From Metapseudomonas sp043392685 (GTDB lineage: Bacteria; Pseudomonadota; Gammaproteobacteria; Pseudomonadales; Pseudomonadaceae): DNA of 64,000 nucleotides. Below the pieces are notes generated by a model. The model saw nothing but the letters and a program-made list of their open reading frames with translations, had not been told where the DNA came from and ran no database searches. The stretch lies in NCBI GenBank assembly GCA_043392685.1, contig JBHZGM010000026.1. One strand, given 5' to 3'. Below are positions 8,147 to 15,905 of this stretch, piece by piece. The translations under genes were made by a program, and so were the position numbers. Each line of letters begins with the position of its first letter. Within the stretch, counting starts at the first letter, position 1.

Positions 8147-8161
8147 GGCGCTGCCTCAGTT
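8141..8161. terminator. Shared hairpin over two convergent stop codons
   Basis: AACTGAGGC (8141-8149) and GCCTCAGTT (8153-8161) form a perfect nine-base stem with a GCT loop. The TGA of the DUF4124 gene and the TGA of the opposing YqcC-like gene both lie in the arms. There is no T tract, so termination strength is uncertain. Confidence 0.55.
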
Positions 8162-8485
8162 CGCCCCGCCTATCAACCGGTCGAACGCCCCCAGGGCGTC
8201 GAGCAAAAGGCCCACTTCGCTGAGCCGCTCCCGGTAGACCTCCTCCGCCATGGCGCGGATGCCTGACGCGTGAGGCAACTCCAGGTCGTTCTCCAGGATG
8301 ACCTTCATGCGCGGCAGGAAGATCCACTGCAGCCACTGTTCGAAGGCCAGGGTGTCCACGCAGAACGGCGTCTGGCTGGCCAGGGCATTGTCGCTGGGCG
8401 ATACCTCGTCCCACCAGCCAAGCCTGCGCAGCTCCTGCTCGATGAGCAGGAGCTGGTCGGCGATGTTGACGCAACGCGGGTCCAT
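8156..8485 (-). CDS. YqcC-family protein
   Basis: This 109-residue protein matches the YqcC family in length and pattern (ELRRLGWWDEVSP, PFCVDTLAFEQWLQWIFLPRM). In enterics yqcC neighbours truC, the tRNA pseudouridine synthase, but truC is not next to it here. The biochemical role is unknown. Its ATG overlaps the stop of the upstream TPR lipoprotein gene (TAATG), so the two are translationally coupled. Confidence 0.85.
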   Translation of the reverse strand: MDPRCVNIADQLLLIEQELRRLGWWDEVSPSDNALASQTPFCVDTLAFEQWLQWIFLPRMKVILENDLELPHASGIRAMAEEVYRERLSEVGLLLDALGAFDRLIGGAN

Positions 8486-9255
8486 TAGAGGTTGACCTTG
8501 GCTTTTTCACGAGCCAGCGCCGCGCCAGACGGATCGCCCTGGCGGTCCCGGGCACGTGCAATCAGATCCCACAGGCTGGCCTGCAAGGCCGGGCGGCCAT
8601 TGGCGTAGGTCAGCGCACGACGAGCGAATTGCTCGGCCTGGGCCGCATCGCCCTGGGCCATGCGCACTTCGGCCAGGCGATAGAGCACCTGGGGTTCGCG
8701 CGGAGCGATGCGCTGGGCACGCTCCAGGCTGGCAGCCGCACCATTGAGATCACCGCCCCCCTGCTGTTGTTGGGCAGTGGTCAGCAGCGCCAGCACCGGA
8801 CCATCGAGTTGTTCGTCAGCAGACAGGCCGCCCGTATTACTGGGAATCCCCGTCGGGGCGCTGGGGGCCGGAGCGCTGTAGCTCGGCACGCCATAGCTGG
8901 AATTCGGCGCACCATAGCTCGGCACGCTGGGCTCGCTCGCAGCCGGACCGCTGGTGATGGGGCCGGGGGTGATCGCACCACTGGTGATGCTGCCGCTGAT
9001 GGGCGCACTAGAAGCGGGAGCCGCAATGGGGGCACCGGAACTGGCGCCGGGCACCATCACTACCACGCCGGAATCTTCGGGGAGACGGCGCGGCTCGGCG
9101 GGCGCCTGATTGTAGCCACCGCGGCTGGAACTGCCCTGCTCGAGCTCGGACAAGGGCGCGCCGGAATCGACCACGGGAATGGCGCCCCGCTGCGGGGTGG
9201 CGCAACCGGCCAGCAGGGCGGCGGCGGCAAGTGCGGGAATCCAGGCTTTACTCAC
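8485..9255 (-). CDS. Tetratricopeptide-repeat lipoprotein with Ser/Pro/Gly-rich linker
   Basis: This 256-residue protein has a lipoprotein signal with lipobox LLAGC, so it should be anchored in the outer or inner membrane. A linker rich in Ser, Pro, Gly and Ala (about residues 70-145) contains degenerate repeats such as SGAITPGPITSGP and SYGAPNSSYG. TPR-like helices follow (ALLTTAQQQQGGGDLNGAAASLERAQRI). The start is GTG at 9255 with AGAGGAT seven bases upstream. It lies 16 bases after mrcB, which suggests a link to peptidoglycan synthesis, though no direct function is known. Confidence 0.82.
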   Translation of the reverse strand: MSKAWIPALAAAALLAGCATPQRGAIPVVDSGAPLSELEQGSSSRGGYNQAPAEPRRLPEDSGVVVMVPGASSGAPIAAPASSAPISGSITSGAITPGPITSGPAASEPSVPSYGAPNSSYGVPSYSAPAPSAPTGIPSNTGGLSADEQLDGPVLALLTTAQQQQGGGDLNGAAASLERAQRIAPREPQVLYRLAEVRMAQGDAAQAEQFARRALTYANGRPALQASLWDLIARARDRQGDPSGAALAREKAKVNL

Positions 9256-9271
9256 GTTTCATCCTCTCGGT

Positions 9272-11590
9272 TCATTGCATCCACCCGCGAACCCAGTCCA
9301 TCACCGAGTCCACGGGAGCTCCCAGGCCGCAAGGCGCGCCGGGGACAGGTTCGCTGCCACGAATGTAGGGCATCTGCACCGCGCCGGGGCAGCTCGGGTC
9401 GGAGCCCTGGCCGCTGTGCGGGTCGATCCACGCCTGCACCACGTTGTCCGGCATCGGCATATCCAGCGGCAGCGGGTCGGCCTTGCGCATGAAGGCGGTC
9501 CAGACCTGCAGCGCACCGGTTGCCCCGGTCAGCGGCGTCTTGCCGTTATCATCGCGCCCCAGCCAGACCACCGCCAGCAGATCCTGACTGAAGCCGGCAA
9601 ACCAGCTGTCGCGCGAATCGTTGGTGGTACCGGTCTTGCCCGCCAGGGTCAGGGACGACGGCAACTGGCTATACACCGACCGCGCGGTACCTTCGCGCAT
9701 CACGCGCTGCATCGCGTTCTGCACCAGATAGATGGCGCCCGGATCGAAGCGTTGCTGGATCTGGAAGGGGTAGCGCTTGAGCGGCTCCCCTTCGGCCGTC
9801 AGCACGCTGCGAATCGCCCGCAACGGCGTGTTGAATCCGCCGTTGGCCAGGGTCTGGTACATGGTCGCCACTTCCATCGGGCTCAGCGCACCGGCGCCGA
9901 GGAGCATCGAAGGATAAGCCGGCCATTCGCGGGAAACGCCCAGTCTCTCCAAGGTTTTGAGCACATTGGGCACGCCCAGTTCCAGACCGAGCTTGGCAGT
10001 CGACAGGTTGTAGGAATTCGCCAGCCCTTGGTACAGGTAGATGGTGCCGTGGGCGCGGCGATCGTAGTTCTGCGGGCGCCATACCTGACCGTCCTGCCCT
10101 TTCACCGAGAAGGGTTCGTCCGCGACCCAGCTGGTCAGGGTGTACTGGCTCGGGCGTTCCAGGGCGGTGAGATAGACGGCCGGTTTTATCAGAGAACCGA
10201 TGGGGCGAACGGCGTCCACCGCACGGTTGAAGCCGGCGAAGCGTGGCTGGCGGCTGCCGATCAGCGCCTGGATTTCGCCGGTTTCCGGATTGCTCACGAC
10301 CATGGCCGATTCCACCTGGTCGACTCCCTTGCGCCCTTCCAGGCGTTTCAGGGTTTCGTTCAGCGCGGTCTCTGCCTTGGACTGCAGGATCGGATCGAAG
10401 CTGGTGAAGATGCGCAGGCCTTCCTCGGTGAGGTCTTCCTCGCGATAGTCCTGGCGCAACTGGCGTTTGACCAGATCGAGGAACGCCGGGTAGGAGCTAT
10501 CGGCCAGGCTGCCGCGCTTGGTCACACCGAGTGGTTTCTGCTTGGCGGCAGCGGCTTCCTCGGGGGTGATCACGTGTTGCTCGGCGAGCAGGTCGATCAC
10601 CAGGTTGCGGCGCTCCAGCGCCCGCTCGGGGTAACGACGCGGGTTGTAGTAGGACGGGCCCTTGACCATCCCCACCAGCAGGGCGATCTGATGCACCTTC
10701 AGCTCGGCCAGCGGCTGGCTGAAGAAGTACTGGCTGGCCAGGCCGAAGCCGTGAATGGCGCGCTGGCCGTCCTGGCCCAGGAACACCTCGTTGAGGTAGG
10801 CCTCGAGGATTTCACGCTTGTCGTAATGCAGCTCCAGCAGTACCGCCATCATGGCTTCGGTGGCCTTGCGGGAGAGGCTGCGTTCGCTGGTCAGGTAGAA
10901 GTTCTTCACCAGCTGCTGGGTCAGCGTACTGCCGCCCTGGCGCAGTTCACCGGCGGTGGCGTTGACCCAGAACGCGCGGGCGATGGACTTGAGGGACACG
11001 CCATGGTGATTGAAGAACTCGCGGTCTTCGGTTGCCACCAGGGTTTCCACCAGGTAGGCCGGCACCTGGTCCAGTTTGATCAGCACGCGGTCTTCATGGT
11101 GGGCGGGATAGAGGCCACCAATCAGCAGCGGTTCGAGGCGCGCGACCGCCAGGTCGGCGCCGCTGGCCTGGCTCAGGCCGGCCACGAAGTCGCCGGAGAA
11201 GCGCACGCGCACGCGCTGGGCCGGCTCGGCGCCCTCATAGAACTGGAAGCCACGGGTATTCAGCTCGACGGTATTACCCGAAACCGAAGCGGCGCCCGGA
11301 CCGTTGGACAGGCTTTCGCGGCGATAGCCAAGGGCGTCCAGTTCCTTCAGGAAGTCGTCCTTGGACAGCTTCAGGCCGACGAACAGCTCCAGCGGCCGCG
11401 CGTAGACCTTGGCCGGCACCGTCCAGCGCTTGCCGGAGAATTTCTCCTGCACCACGGCGTCGAGATAGATGGCGAAACCGGCCAGAATCACCAGGCCTAC
11501 CAGGCCCAGTTTGAATGCCCAGCCCAACCAGGGGCGAAGGCTGCTGGAACGGCGTTTTGAGCGAGATTTGGGAGAGCGAGGACGTGTCAT
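9272..11590 (-). CDS. mrcB: Penicillin-binding protein 1B, bifunctional peptidoglycan synthase
   Basis: This class A PBP polymerises and cross-links peptidoglycan. A basic cytoplasmic tail (residues 1-20) and a membrane segment (24-44) are followed by a UB2H-like region, the GT51 domain (catalytic Glu188 in EDREFF, GGSTLTQQ at 219-226) and the transpeptidase with Ser466 in SLIK, SYN at 526-528 and KTG at 652-654. All catalytic motifs are intact and 772 residues is a usual length. The ATG sits only eight bases after a perfect TATAAT, so the message may be nearly leaderless. Confidence 0.96.
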   Translation of the reverse strand: MTRPRSPKSRSKRRSSSLRPWLGWAFKLGLVGLVILAGFAIYLDAVVQEKFSGKRWTVPAKVYARPLELFVGLKLSKDDFLKELDALGYRRESLSNGPGAASVSGNTVELNTRGFQFYEGAEPAQRVRVRFSGDFVAGLSQASGADLAVARLEPLLIGGLYPAHHEDRVLIKLDQVPAYLVETLVATEDREFFNHHGVSLKSIARAFWVNATAGELRQGGSTLTQQLVKNFYLTSERSLSRKATEAMMAVLLELHYDKREILEAYLNEVFLGQDGQRAIHGFGLASQYFFSQPLAELKVHQIALLVGMVKGPSYYNPRRYPERALERRNLVIDLLAEQHVITPEEAAAAKQKPLGVTKRGSLADSSYPAFLDLVKRQLRQDYREEDLTEEGLRIFTSFDPILQSKAETALNETLKRLEGRKGVDQVESAMVVSNPETGEIQALIGSRQPRFAGFNRAVDAVRPIGSLIKPAVYLTALERPSQYTLTSWVADEPFSVKGQDGQVWRPQNYDRRAHGTIYLYQGLANSYNLSTAKLGLELGVPNVLKTLERLGVSREWPAYPSMLLGAGALSPMEVATMYQTLANGGFNTPLRAIRSVLTAEGEPLKRYPFQIQQRFDPGAIYLVQNAMQRVMREGTARSVYSQLPSSLTLAGKTGTTNDSRDSWFAGFSQDLLAVVWLGRDDNGKTPLTGATGALQVWTAFMRKADPLPLDMPMPDNVVQAWIDPHSGQGSDPSCPGAVQMPYIRGSEPVPGAPCGLGAPVDSVMDWVRGWMQ

Positions 11591-11598
11591 GGCGGCGC

Positions 11599-11604
11599 AT
11601 TATA
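11599..11604 (-). promoter_or_regulatory. TATAAT -10 element directly upstream of mrcB
   Basis: The minus strand reads TATAATGCGCCGCC then ATG. A transcript starting seven or so bases past this -10 would begin at or within a few bases of the start codon. The -35 region is poor (CTGTTG at a 17-base spacing), and no ribosome binding site is visible before the ATG. Confidence 0.45.
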
Positions 11605-11705
11605 CGCACTTTATCCACAGCCAACAGGCACGCCCTGACGGTATGCAGGCCGTCGCACAGAGGCGATAATGCGGGGCTTCCACAGCTACCGAACAAGGAA
11701 CGCCC

Positions 11706-13265
11706 GTGAGCCAGTCCCTGATAGCCGCCCTGCAGAATCCCGCCCTCTATCCTCATCCGGTGGACGGGTTTCTGGTGATCGAGACGCACATCTCTTGGGT
11801 GCTGCTGACCGGCAGCTACGTATATAAAGTGAAGAAGCCGGTGAACTTCGGCTTCCTCGATTTCACCAGACTCGAAGATCGCAAGCATTTCTGCGAAGAG
11901 GAACTGCGCCTCAATCAGCGCCTGACCCGCGACCTCTACCTGGAAGTCCTGCCGATCACCGGCAGCGCCGAGGCCCCGCAGATCGGCGGCGATGGCCCGG
12001 CCATCGAGTACGTGCTGAAGATGCGCCAGTTCCCCCAGGAAAACCTGCTCAGCTCCATGCAGGCCCGCGGCGAACTGACCCCCACCCATATCGACGCCCT
12101 CGCCAGGCAGATCGCCAGCTTCCACCTGGCCGCCCCGAAAGTGGCCGTCGAGCACCCGCTGGGTACTCCGGATGCGGTGATGATGCCGGTTCGCCAGAAC
12201 TTCGAGCAGATCCGCCCGCTGCTGAGCGACAAGGCCGACCTGCAGCAACTGGAGGCCCTGGAAGCCTGGGCCGAGAGCAGCCACGAGCGACTCAAGCCGC
12301 TGCTGGCGCGACGCAAGCAGGAAGGCTTCATCCGCGAATGCCACGGTGACATCCACCTGGGCAACGCCACGCTGATCGACGGCGAGGTGGTGATCTTCGA
12401 CTGCATCGAATTCAACGAGCCCTTCCGCTTCACCGACGTCTACGCCGATACCGCCTTCATCGCCATGGACCTGGAAGATCGCGGTCTCAAGTCCCTCTCC
12501 CGCCGTCTGGTCAGCCAGTACCTGGAGCACACCGGCGATTACGAGGGCCTGGAGCTGCTCAACTTCTACAAGGCCTATCGCGCCCTGGTCCGAGCCAAGA
12601 TTGCGCTGTTCAGCCTGGCCCACCAGCCCGACGCGGTACAGAAGGCCGCCACGCTTCGCCAGTACCGCAACTACGCTGGCCTGGCAGAAAGCTACAGCGC
12701 CATCCCCTCGCCGTTTCTGGCCATTACCAGCGGCGTGTCCGCCTCGGGCAAGAGCCACGTAGCGCTGCGCCTGGTGGAAGCCCTCGGCGCCATCCGCCTG
12801 CGCTCGGACGTCGAACGCAAACGCCTGTTCGGTGAACAGCAGCAGGGCAGCGAAGGTCTGCAGGCCGGCATCTATAGCGCCGATGCCAGTTCCGCCACCT
12901 ACAAGCACCTCAACCAGCTGGCGCGTGTTGCCCTGCACGCCGGCTTCCCCGTGGTCATCGACGCGACCTTCCTCAAGCAGGAGCAACGCAAGGCCGCACG
13001 CAAGGTTGCCGAGGAAACCGGCACGCCGTTCCTGATCCTCGACTGCCATGCACCGGAGGCGGTGATCGAGTCCTGGCTGGCCCAGCGCCAGGCCGAAGGC
13101 AGCGACCCGTCCGACGCCACCATGGAGGTGGTGCGCGCGCAACTGGCCAGCCGCGAACCCCTGGATGCGAACGAGCAGGCGCAAAGCAAGCGCATCGACA
13201 CCGATCAGGCCGCCAGCCTCGACGGCCTGGTGGAACTCATCCGCCAGCATCTGCCGGGCGTCTGA
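11706..13265 (+). CDS. Fused aminoglycoside-phosphotransferase-like kinase and AAA/zeta-like ATPase
   Basis: The first half of this 519-residue protein resembles the aminoglycoside phosphotransferase/choline kinase fold, with the catalytic-loop pattern CHGDIHLGN (near residue 213) and metal-binding IFDCIEF. The second half carries a P-loop GVSASGKS (near residue 345) like polynucleotide kinase and zeta-toxin ATPases. Both active sites look complete. The substrate is unknown, and nothing suggests antibiotic resistance. Translation probably starts at GTG 11706 after AAGGAAC. Confidence 0.85.
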   Translation: MSQSLIAALQNPALYPHPVDGFLVIETHISWVLLTGSYVYKVKKPVNFGFLDFTRLEDRKHFCEEELRLNQRLTRDLYLEVLPITGSAEAPQIGGDGPAIEYVLKMRQFPQENLLSSMQARGELTPTHIDALARQIASFHLAAPKVAVEHPLGTPDAVMMPVRQNFEQIRPLLSDKADLQQLEALEAWAESSHERLKPLLARRKQEGFIRECHGDIHLGNATLIDGEVVIFDCIEFNEPFRFTDVYADTAFIAMDLEDRGLKSLSRRLVSQYLEHTGDYEGLELLNFYKAYRALVRAKIALFSLAHQPDAVQKAATLRQYRNYAGLAESYSAIPSPFLAITSGVSASGKSHVALRLVEALGAIRLRSDVERKRLFGEQQQGSEGLQAGIYSADASSATYKHLNQLARVALHAGFPVVIDATFLKQEQRKAARKVAEETGTPFLILDCHAPEAVIESWLAQRQAEGSDPSDATMEVVRAQLASREPLDANEQAQSKRIDTDQAASLDGLVELIRQHLPGV

Positions 13266-13551
13266 CCCTCCCCCACCGCGCCGGGCAACATCCGGCGCGG
13301 CTTCTATACTGCCGGCTGAGTCGCCCTCAGTCGCGCAGCAGGATCATTTCCCCCAATAACCGGCGCCCCCCCGTCGGTCGTTGGTACCTCCGCCCGAAAG
13401 AAGCGAACCGCCCTATCGTCAGCAGTGATCGTTATCCGTGCGGGAAGCGCACGAGGATTGAGCGATAGCACAAGGCCACGCGTCACGAATGGCCGCTACA
13501 CTTATTCACAGTCCTGTCCCTCTCGCGCCCAATCCATCGCAAGGAGGCTCG
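13266..13551. other. 286-base gap with no supported gene
   Basis: This stretch lies between the kinase/ATPase gene and the TfoX-like gene. Short open frames in it have no ribosome binding site or recognisable product. I see no convincing terminator or promoter, apart from a TATACT-like element near 13306. Confidence 0.5.
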
Positions 13552-13824
13552 ATGAACGACGAACTGCAACACATGAAGAACCTGGGCAAGACTTCAGCAC
13601 AATGGCTGCACGCCGTCGGCATCCACAGTGCATCCGACCTGCGCCGGCTGGGTGCCGTCGGCGCCTACAAGGCTGTTCGGGCCAGGGGCTTCAGGGCCTC
13701 GAAAGTGCTGCTCTATGCCATCGAGGGTGCCCTTCTGGACATCCACTGGAATGACCTGCCTCCCGGCCACAAGGCAGAGTTGAATCATCAACTGGACGCA
13801 CCAGGCGCTCACAACAAGAGCTAG
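13552..13824 (+). CDS. TfoX C-terminal-domain protein
   Basis: This 90-residue protein matches the C-terminal TfoX/Sxy domain (KNLGKTSAQWLHAVGIHSASDLRRLGAVGAYKAV). That domain contains a helix-hairpin-helix-like fold, and it often occurs alone in Pseudomonas. Full-length TfoX regulates competence in gamma-proteobacteria; this protein lacks the N-terminal domain, so that role should not be assumed. The ATG at 13552 follows a strong AAGGAGG. A hairpin at 13861-13890 lies downstream. Confidence 0.85.
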   Translation: MNDELQHMKNLGKTSAQWLHAVGIHSASDLRRLGAVGAYKAVRARGFRASKVLLYAIEGALLDIHWNDLPPGHKAELNHQLDAPGAHNKS

Positions 13825-13860
13825 CTCACAACCTCCGCCGAGAGAGATTTACGAGCCAGG

Positions 13861-13890
13861 CGAAGGTCCCTATTGTTTCAGGGACCTTCG
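13861..13890 (+). terminator. Hairpin between the TfoX-like gene and cbpA
   Basis: CGAAGGTCCC (13861-13870) pairs perfectly with GGGACCTTCG (13881-13890) around a ten-base loop. It lacks a T tract, so it may be a weak terminator or a structure in the cbpA leader. Confidence 0.45.
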
Positions 13891-13929
13891 TGTGCGACGC
13901 CATTCCAGTCAGTTCAAGGAATTTCTGCC

Positions 13930-14730
13930 ATGTACCTACTCGGGGAGCAACCGGCCTACGCCGACCAGCTGATCAACAGACTGCAAAGCATCCCCGGGCA
14001 GTTGCTCGAAGGGCTGGAACCGAGCGGCCCCGCGCTGCGACTGGAGCAGGTCGAAGACCTGGCACCGAAGCTGCCGGGCAACCAGTTGTTCCTGATCGAG
14101 AATGGCCTGATCCACGCGATCGTCGATGAACGTCCCCTTTTCTATCTGCAGGAAGGCGACTTGATGGGGCTGCGCCAGGGCATCGACCTGCCCACCTGCC
14201 GCTATAGCAGCGACGAACCCATCAGCCTGCTGCCGTTCAGCCGCACTGAAGTGTTCAAGCACATCTACAGCCACGAGAAACGCCAGGAGCTGTTCATCCA
14301 GTACCTGGTGGGCCAAACCGCCCTGCTGTCGGACGCCGTGGCCCGACTGAAACAGCCTGACGTTCGCCCCTCTACCGGTTTCCAGCACTTCTCCGCTGGC
14401 GAAGAGCTGATTCACCAGGGCGACGAAGCCAACCACGTGTTCATCATCATCGAAGGCCACGCCGAGGCGTACGTCGATGGTCAGAAGGTCGGCGACGTGC
14501 AGAAGGACGAGATCTTCGGTGCCATGGCGGTGTTCACCCGTGAGCGACGCAGCGCCACGGTGATTGCCAGCGAGGCCTGCACTGTGATGGTGATCCCCAA
14601 GGAGCAGTTCCTCAGCCTGATGCAGAGCAACCCGCGCATCGCCCACAGTCTCATCGAGAGCATGGCGCGCCGCATCGACCTGTTGAACAAGGAAGTCACC
14701 CAGCTGCGCCTGTCGCCCGAGCGGGCCTGA
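13930..14730 (+). CDS. cbpA: Cyclic-nucleotide-binding protein (CbpA-like)
   Basis: This 266-residue protein ends in a cyclic-nucleotide-binding domain (FSAGEELIHQGDEANHVFIIIEGHAEAY ... GAMAVFTRERRSATVIA), with the RSATV phosphate-binding pattern. The N-terminal half is a divergent, probably non-binding copy. There is no helix-turn-helix, so it is not a CRP-type activator. Its position directly upstream of prrF matches cAMP-binding protein A of P. aeruginosa, which is expressed under Vfr and cAMP. AAGGAA lies upstream of ATG 13930. Confidence 0.82.
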   Translation: MYLLGEQPAYADQLINRLQSIPGQLLEGLEPSGPALRLEQVEDLAPKLPGNQLFLIENGLIHAIVDERPLFYLQEGDLMGLRQGIDLPTCRYSSDEPISLLPFSRTEVFKHIYSHEKRQELFIQYLVGQTALLSDAVARLKQPDVRPSTGFQHFSAGEELIHQGDEANHVFIIIEGHAEAYVDGQKVGDVQKDEIFGAMAVFTRERRSATVIASEACTVMVIPKEQFLSLMQSNPRIAHSLIESMARRIDLLNKEVTQLRLSPERA

Positions 14731-14753
14731 CCCCAATACCTGACCTGATAAAC

Positions 14754-14780
14754 GAAACCCCGGCGCCAGGCCGGGGTTTC
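14754..14780 (+). terminator. Terminator after cbpA
   Basis: GAAACCCCGGC (14754-14764) pairs with GCCGGGGTTTC (14770-14780), followed by TGCTTT. It isolates cbpA from the Fur-controlled prrF gene. Confidence 0.85.
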
Positions 14781-14836
14781 TGCTTTCAGGGTATCGAGTT
14801 ACAGGAGGAGAAAATCTCCGAATCGGCGCTTGACTC

Positions 14837-14855
14837 GCAAATGATAATTGTTATT
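14837..14855 (+). promoter_or_regulatory. Fur box over the prrF promoter
   Basis: The 19 bases match the Fur consensus GATAATGATAATCATTATC at 14 positions, with an unbroken AATGATAAT core. A TATTAT -10 at 14852-14857 overlaps it, so iron-bound Fur would block RNA polymerase directly. Confidence 0.88.
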
Positions 14856-14863
14856 ATTAACGC

Positions 14864-14979
14864 AACTGGTCGCGAGATCAGTCGGTAAGCTGGGAGACCA
14901 AGCAGTCGGACTCTTCAGGTTATCTCCTCATCAGGCTAATCACGGTTTTCGACCCGGCAAAATGCCGGGTCTTTTTTTG
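14864..14979 (+). ncRNA. prrF: PrrF iron-responsive small RNA
   Basis: The sequence begins AACTGGTCGCGAGATCAG and contains the strongly conserved pairing region around GGACTCTTCAGGTTATCTCC and CATCAGGCTAATCACGG, ending in a terminator (GACCCGGCA / TGCCGGGTC plus T7, 14951-14978). PrrF RNAs, with Hfq, repress messages for iron-containing proteins when iron is scarce. P. aeruginosa has two tandem copies here. Only one is present, because the cbpA terminator lies 57 bases before the Fur box and phuW follows 23 bases after the RNA. Confidence 0.93.
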
Positions 14980-15002
14980 CCCGCGATTTCTCCTCCAGCA
15001 CC

Positions 15003-15887
15003 TCAACGCGACGGCGCCATCTGCTTGAGCATGTCGGCGCAGTGATCGATGGGCGGAAGCGCCGCGGTGTACCAGACGAAGTCGGCCATGCCCCGCGCCA
15101 CCGGCTTGCCCACCTCTGACAGGATCAGCACTGCGCTGCCATCAGGCTGGCCCAGGTCCGCCAGATGCAGGGGCACGCCCAGGTCGCGACGCACATGGAA
15201 GGCCCCGGCGAACAGCATGGCCGGGGCGGGAGCCGCCAGCAGCCGCTCGGCCATGCGCCGATCACGCTGCTGCTGCACCGCCAGCATCGCCGGCATCTGG
15301 GAGTCCGGCAGCATGCCGCAGTGGGACTCGCGAATCTGCTCCAGCAACGGTTCGCGTACCGCATCGGCGGTGGAGCGCTTGCCCTGCAACTGCGGACGCT
15401 CCTGGTAGATGCGCTTGATCTCGCTGCGGTCGAGGTTGGCAGCCAGCATTGGGTACGGCTGCAGCAGCGCATGACGGACGATCGGGCCGTACAGGTCCCA
15501 ATCCCAGCTCTTCTGCCAGGCCAGCGCCTGTGGCAGGTCAGCCAGCAGCGGTGCCTGGTGCACGGTATCCACCCCGGCCTGTTGCTCGGGATCGAGCATT
15601 TCCAGCAACAGGCTGCCCTGGTCACGACGGGACTCCAGCGCCTGCAGCAACCACAGCTGCAAGGCATGGTGATCCGGATTGTCGTGCTGCTCGCCGACCA
15701 GCACCCGCGGCTGGACGGCGAGCCGGTCGACCAGTTGTTCCGGCGTCAGTCGTTCACCGCTGCGCAGGTCACGGATCACGCCCAGATCCGCGCTATCGCG
15801 GCCTTCGGGGCTCTGCCAGGCAGGTAGCGGCGGTAGGCTCTGACAAGCGGCCAGCAAGCCGCAGATGAAAAGCAGGAAAACGCGCAT
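15003..15887 (-). CDS. phuW: PhuW, ChaN-family lipoprotein of the heme uptake locus
   Basis: This 294-residue ChaN-type protein has a lipobox (GLLAAC, Cys15) and the family motif LVGEQHDNPDHHALQLWLL. ChaN proteins bind heme and are usually outer-membrane lipoproteins encoded with heme transporters. AAGGAA precedes the ATG. It is the last gene of the leftward phu operon and converges on prrF; its stop lies 23 bases from the prrF terminator. Confidence 0.88.
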   Translation of the reverse strand: MRVFLLFICGLLAACQSLPPLPAWQSPEGRDSADLGVIRDLRSGERLTPEQLVDRLAVQPRVLVGEQHDNPDHHALQLWLLQALESRRDQGSLLLEMLDPEQQAGVDTVHQAPLLADLPQALAWQKSWDWDLYGPIVRHALLQPYPMLAANLDRSEIKRIYQERPQLQGKRSTADAVREPLLEQIRESHCGMLPDSQMPAMLAVQQQRDRRMAERLLAAPAPAMLFAGAFHVRRDLGVPLHLADLGQPDGSAVLILSEVGKPVARGMADFVWYTAALPPIDHCADMLKQMAPSR

Positions 15888-15905
15888 GAAGGTTCCTTGT
15901 TCTAT

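Noticed and set aside
9179..11560. 793-codon open frame opposite mrcB
   Set aside because: It is an antisense shadow of PBP1b, rich in His, Gln, Arg and Gly with no domain pattern.
11706..12700. Aminoglycoside resistance gene
   Set aside because: Only the general kinase fold is shared; the fusion to a P-loop ATPase and the core-genome setting argue against resistance.
11274..13250. 658-codon minus-strand frame opposite the kinase/ATPase gene
   Set aside because: It runs across two genes on the opposite strand and lacks any family pattern; the plus-strand kinase and P-loop motifs are clear.
15010..15880. Second prrF copy or PrrH-type RNA beside the first
   Set aside because: The sequence right of the PrrF terminator is phuW coding, and the left flank is filled by the cbpA terminator.
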